A program made the position numbers and the translations under genes. This document shows, piece by piece, positions 23,000 through 24,882 of a stretch of DNA of 24,882 nt. This DNA comes from an uncultured bacterium. GTDB taxonomy: Bacteria > Bacteroidota > Bacteroidia > Bacteroidales > Bacteroidaceae. Position 1 is the first letter of the stretch; the number at the start of each line of letters is the position of its first letter. The stretch spans positions 1-24,882 of the forward strand of contig CAJMNM010000038.1 of the NCBI GenBank assembly GCA_905214795.1, written 5' to 3'. The notes under the pieces are model-generated. The model ran no database searches. It worked only from the letters and a program-made list of their open reading frames with translations, and was not told the DNA's origin.

Positions 23000-23323
23000 A
23001 TGAAATTAAAGAAATTAAAATTGAATGAAATTTCAAGAACTCGTCTTGAAGAAAGTGAGATGTGCAGGTTACTGGGTGGTGGCACACCAGGAAATTGCAC
23101 CTGCGGATGCCTGTATGCAAACAGTGGTGGCTCTTCTACTGCGTCAAATGATGCTGTAAATAACGCGAGCGGCCTTACCTCGTACGGCTATTCAGGTGAG
23201 AATTCACAAGGGTATGATCAAACGACACAAGGATTTTTGTGCACACCTCCACCACAGAAAGATTGTTTTTGCGATAAACAATCAACACTCTGCCCGTCAA
23301 CCCAACCTACCTGTTGGTTGTGA
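23000..23323 (+). CDS. RiPP precursor peptide, GG-Bacteroidales type
   Basis: This 107-residue peptide has a Lys-rich amphipathic leader (MKLKKLKLNEISRTRLEESE) ending in MCRLLGGG, so the double-glycine processing site is at about 26-28. The core begins TPGNCTCGCLYANSGGSSTA. The combination of leader, GGG and CxCxCxYAxSGGSST is what I know from the Bacteroidales natural-product precursor family (TIGR04149-like), whose members are usually modified by radical SAM enzymes and exported. The core has eight cysteines (33, 35, 37, 81, 89, 91, 98, 105), a Gly/Ser/Asn-rich middle, and a Cys/Pro-rich tail (CTPPPQKDCFCDKQ ... PTCWL) longer than the members I remember. No maturase lies in the window. A retropepsin/PDZ lipoprotein gene follows 57 nt downstream in the same direction. 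Confidence 0.8.
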   Translation: MKLKKLKLNEISRTRLEESEMCRLLGGGTPGNCTCGCLYANSGGSSTASNDAVNNASGLTSYGYSGENSQGYDQTTQGFLCTPPPQKDCFCDKQSTLCPSTQPTCWL

Positions 23324-23380
23324 CAAAATGATAATCTATAGTAGATTGTCTTGTGTAAGTTTAATCTTTAATCGAAACAT

Positions 23381-24658
23381 ATGTGTTCCAGATATATTAA
23401 TAAAATAATGGGCGCATATCTACTCACTTTTCTATTGGCAGTGTCGCAGAGCAGTTGTGACACTGCTGATAAAGTGAATGGGAAATATGTGACCTTTGAA
23501 TTTGGTGAAGAGGCTCCCAAACTTTTAATACCCGTTACATTACAGGACAGCATTCCTGCTAAATTAGTTTTTGACACAGGTTGCGGAATTCCAACTTTAG
23601 ACTCTACATTGGTTTACCAATATCCTTCATTAACACCCAAAGACATACCGTCACGAGAATACGGAATCGGTTCTGCCTGGAATCCTGCTTCTGTTAGAAA
23701 AGCTGCGTTGTATTTTATTCCTGAATTTGAATTCTTTAAGTTAAAGTTGGGCGAGAGTCCCATGCATTTTGGTTATTGGACCATTGGTAACTATCGTAAA
23801 CTTTCTAATGTAAACGATGCGGATGGAATTACGGGCATTCCCAGTGCGGACAGTACAAAGGTTTGGGGACTCAATTTCGAGAACAACTACATAACCATAG
23901 AAGAGGCGGACAGCTTTGAGATGCCAAAAGGATATATGGTATTTCCGATGAATGTGGTCACTTATCCGGCAGTAGGTATGACAATCCATGTTAATCTTCC
24001 GCTGAAAGTACAAACGTCTGACGGAGATACGGTGACGATATACCGCGATTTCTTTGTTGATACCGGTGCGTGGGAGGATATTATTCTTACATCTGAAGCT
24101 TCCGAACTTGCATTTTTTGACAACAAGAAAGATGCGGTATGGATTGCTACACCTTATAACGGACTGTACACAAGAAATCATGAGGTAAAAGTAAGTCTGG
24201 GAGAGTATGAGGATGATTCGTTCCGTGTGACGACGCATGACCATAAATCCAATGTATCCAGTCGTTACCTTATAGGACTGAATTTTTTGAAGCATTTTAA
24301 TGTGTATTTTGATTTTCAGAGGAAGGTGATGGGATTGAAGCCTATTCCGAATTTTGAAAGAATCATAGACAAGCATGCAAGACGCTATAAAGTGGGATTC
24401 AATATGGAAATTATAACCAAGCAACAACGTTTCATTGTTGAGACCATTGTCGACAACAAGGAGAACAACTACTATACAGCGGGTTTACGTGTAGGCGATG
24501 AAATTATTTCTGCAAATGGAATCTTATGGAAGGATCTCACACCGGAACAAAAAGAAACATTGTATCAAGGGGACAGTATTCTGTTTAGGATTATCCGGGA
24601 CGGAAAGAACATGGAAATCCCGGTTCCTGTAAACAAGAATGAGTCTATTGGATATTAA
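23381..24658 (+). CDS. Bilobed retropepsin-like aspartic protease with PDZ domain, lipoprotein
   Basis: This 425-residue exported protein has a hydrophobic signal (YLLTFLLAVSQSSC) with C26 as probable lipidation site, followed by acidic DTAD. Two aspartic-protease lobes follow. Lobe 1 has LVFDTGCG (DTG 65-67) and later DGITGIP (148-153). Lobe 2 has FVDTGAWED (DTG 227-229) and later YLIGLNFL (296-303). Each lobe therefore has the DTG and hydrophobic-hydrophobic-Gly pair of the retropepsin fold, and the chain could form a complete two-aspartate active site alone. A PDZ-like domain fills about 340-425 (YTAGLRVGDEIISANG). Start: ATG at 23381, or the next in-frame ATG at 23408, which leaves the signal intact. 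It is very likely co-transcribed with the RiPP precursor; processing of that peptide is inferred from position alone. Confidence 0.85.
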   Translation: MCSRYINKIMGAYLLTFLLAVSQSSCDTADKVNGKYVTFEFGEEAPKLLIPVTLQDSIPAKLVFDTGCGIPTLDSTLVYQYPSLTPKDIPSREYGIGSAWNPASVRKAALYFIPEFEFFKLKLGESPMHFGYWTIGNYRKLSNVNDADGITGIPSADSTKVWGLNFENNYITIEEADSFEMPKGYMVFPMNVVTYPAVGMTIHVNLPLKVQTSDGDTVTIYRDFFVDTGAWEDIILTSEASELAFFDNKKDAVWIATPYNGLYTRNHEVKVSLGEYEDDSFRVTTHDHKSNVSSRYLIGLNFLKHFNVYFDFQRKVMGLKPIPNFERIIDKHARRYKVGFNMEIITKQQRFIVETIVDNKENNYYTAGLRVGDEIISANGILWKDLTPEQKETLYQGDSILFRIIRDGKNMEIPVPVNKNESIGY

Positions 24659-24718
24659 ATAAGATAAAATATCATTATCTGTTGAATTATTTTTTAGATA
24701 TGGAAAGATAAAGTAAGT

Positions 24719-24737
24719 TAACGTGAGTTCGAAATAA
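24719..24737 (-). repeat. Repeat copy D (inverted)
   Basis: TAACGTGAGTTCGAAATAA is the exact reverse complement of 22955-22973. It lies 60 nt after the protease stop, so copies C and D bracket the RiPP/protease pair as an inverted repeat. Confidence 0.8.
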
Positions 24738-24756
24738 AATTAGAAAATAGACAGTT

Positions 24757-24796
24757 GCCCGTCATTGACAAAATTCACGTCAATGGCGGGCTTCTT
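24757..24796 (+). terminator. Hairpin downstream of the RiPP/protease operon
   Basis: GCCCGTCATTGAC (24757-24769) pairs with GTCAATGGCGGGC (24779-24791), 13 bp with one T-G wobble and a 9-nt loop, followed by TTCTTG. It is a plausible intrinsic terminator with a modest U-tract, 35 nt before the intron-like sequence. Confidence 0.65.
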
Positions 24797-24825
24797 GTAG
24801 TATGCTCGGCTGAGTATTAGCTAAC

Positions 24826-24882
24826 GTGTGCAAGTCCCCAATGAGCCCTAATAGCGGGAATCATACAGCCAATAGCAAGGGT
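24826..24882 (+). mobile_element. Probable 5' end of a group II intron (truncated by window end)
   Basis: The sequence from 24826 begins GTGTG, the group II 5' splice consensus GTGYG. It continues through a structured purine-rich stretch to AGCAAGGGT at the very end of the window. That is the segment I associate with domain I of bacterial group II introns that carry an LtrA-type reverse transcriptase. Only 57 nt are visible, so neither the ribozyme core nor the reverse transcriptase can be confirmed. If real, the intron continues for about 2-3 kb to the right. Confidence 0.6.

Noticed and set aside
23000..23323. Bacteroidetocin or other unmodified class II bacteriocin
   Set aside because: The core is too long and too Cys-rich, and the CxCxCxYAxSGGSST block fits the GG-Bacteroidales precursor type better.
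23741..24427. 228-codon open frame on the minus strand inside the aspartic protease gene
   Set aside because: The sense strand encodes a coherent protease with paired DTG motifs and PDZ; the antisense frame has no recognisable motif, no promoter and no good start context.
1..24882. tRNA, rRNA or CRISPR array
   Set aside because: No cloverleaf-like segment with CCA-type end, rRNA motif or regularly spaced direct repeats was seen while reading both strands.

Overview
The window looks like a chromosomal stretch from a gut-type Bacteroidales bacterium, most likely Bacteroidaceae or Prevotellaceae. The reasons are Bacteroidetes-type promoters (TAnnTTTG -7 boxes, several with a TTTG -33 box 20 nt upstream), mostly weak Shine-Dalgarno sequences, a Bacteroidetes-type LptD, a C10 (streptopain-like) protease, and a Bacteroidales-specific 'GG' peptide-natural-product precursor. 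The species cannot be fixed from this sequence alone.

Positions 1-18750 read as ordinary chromosome. Position 1-53 looks like the end of an IS3-type insertion sequence whose transposase would lie to the left. Then come an NhaC Na+/H+ antiporter and a POT peptide transporter (both minus strand), a divergent SulP anion transporter with a STAS domain, and a compact three-gene acyl-CoA carboxylase operon (biotin carboxylase, biotin carrier, carboxyltransferase). A convergent yaaA follows, then a secreted C10 cysteine protease, an HD-domain protein, the outer-membrane LPS-assembly protein LptD, and a large secreted heparinase II/III-like polysaccharide lyase that ends in a clear terminator.

Positions 18800-24882 look like an accessory region. 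A four-gene operon (ABC ATPase, ABC permease, YtrA-type GntR regulator, small membrane-anchored protein) has a well-formed promoter and a palindrome suitable as an operator. It is bracketed by an exact 17-bp inverted repeat whose left copy lies between promoter and first gene. Next come an M28 metallopeptidase, a Cys-rich GG-leader RiPP precursor and a bilobed retropepsin-like aspartic protease lipoprotein with a C-terminal PDZ domain. A second repeat family (core TTATTTCGAACTCACGTTA) occurs as four partial copies at 18817-18848, 18841-18902, 22912-22973 and 24719-24737, so that it brackets first the ABC/M28 block and then the RiPP/protease block. The copy before the RiPP gene carries a -7 promoter box. 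The window ends in what appears to be the first 57 nt of a group II intron.

The most interesting reading, which is inference, is that 18.8-24.7 kb is a repeat-bounded peptide-natural-product island. It would supply a precursor, extracytoplasmic proteases and a regulated ABC transporter. No maturase (for example radical SAM) is visible; it could lie beyond the intron, act in trans from elsewhere, or be lost.
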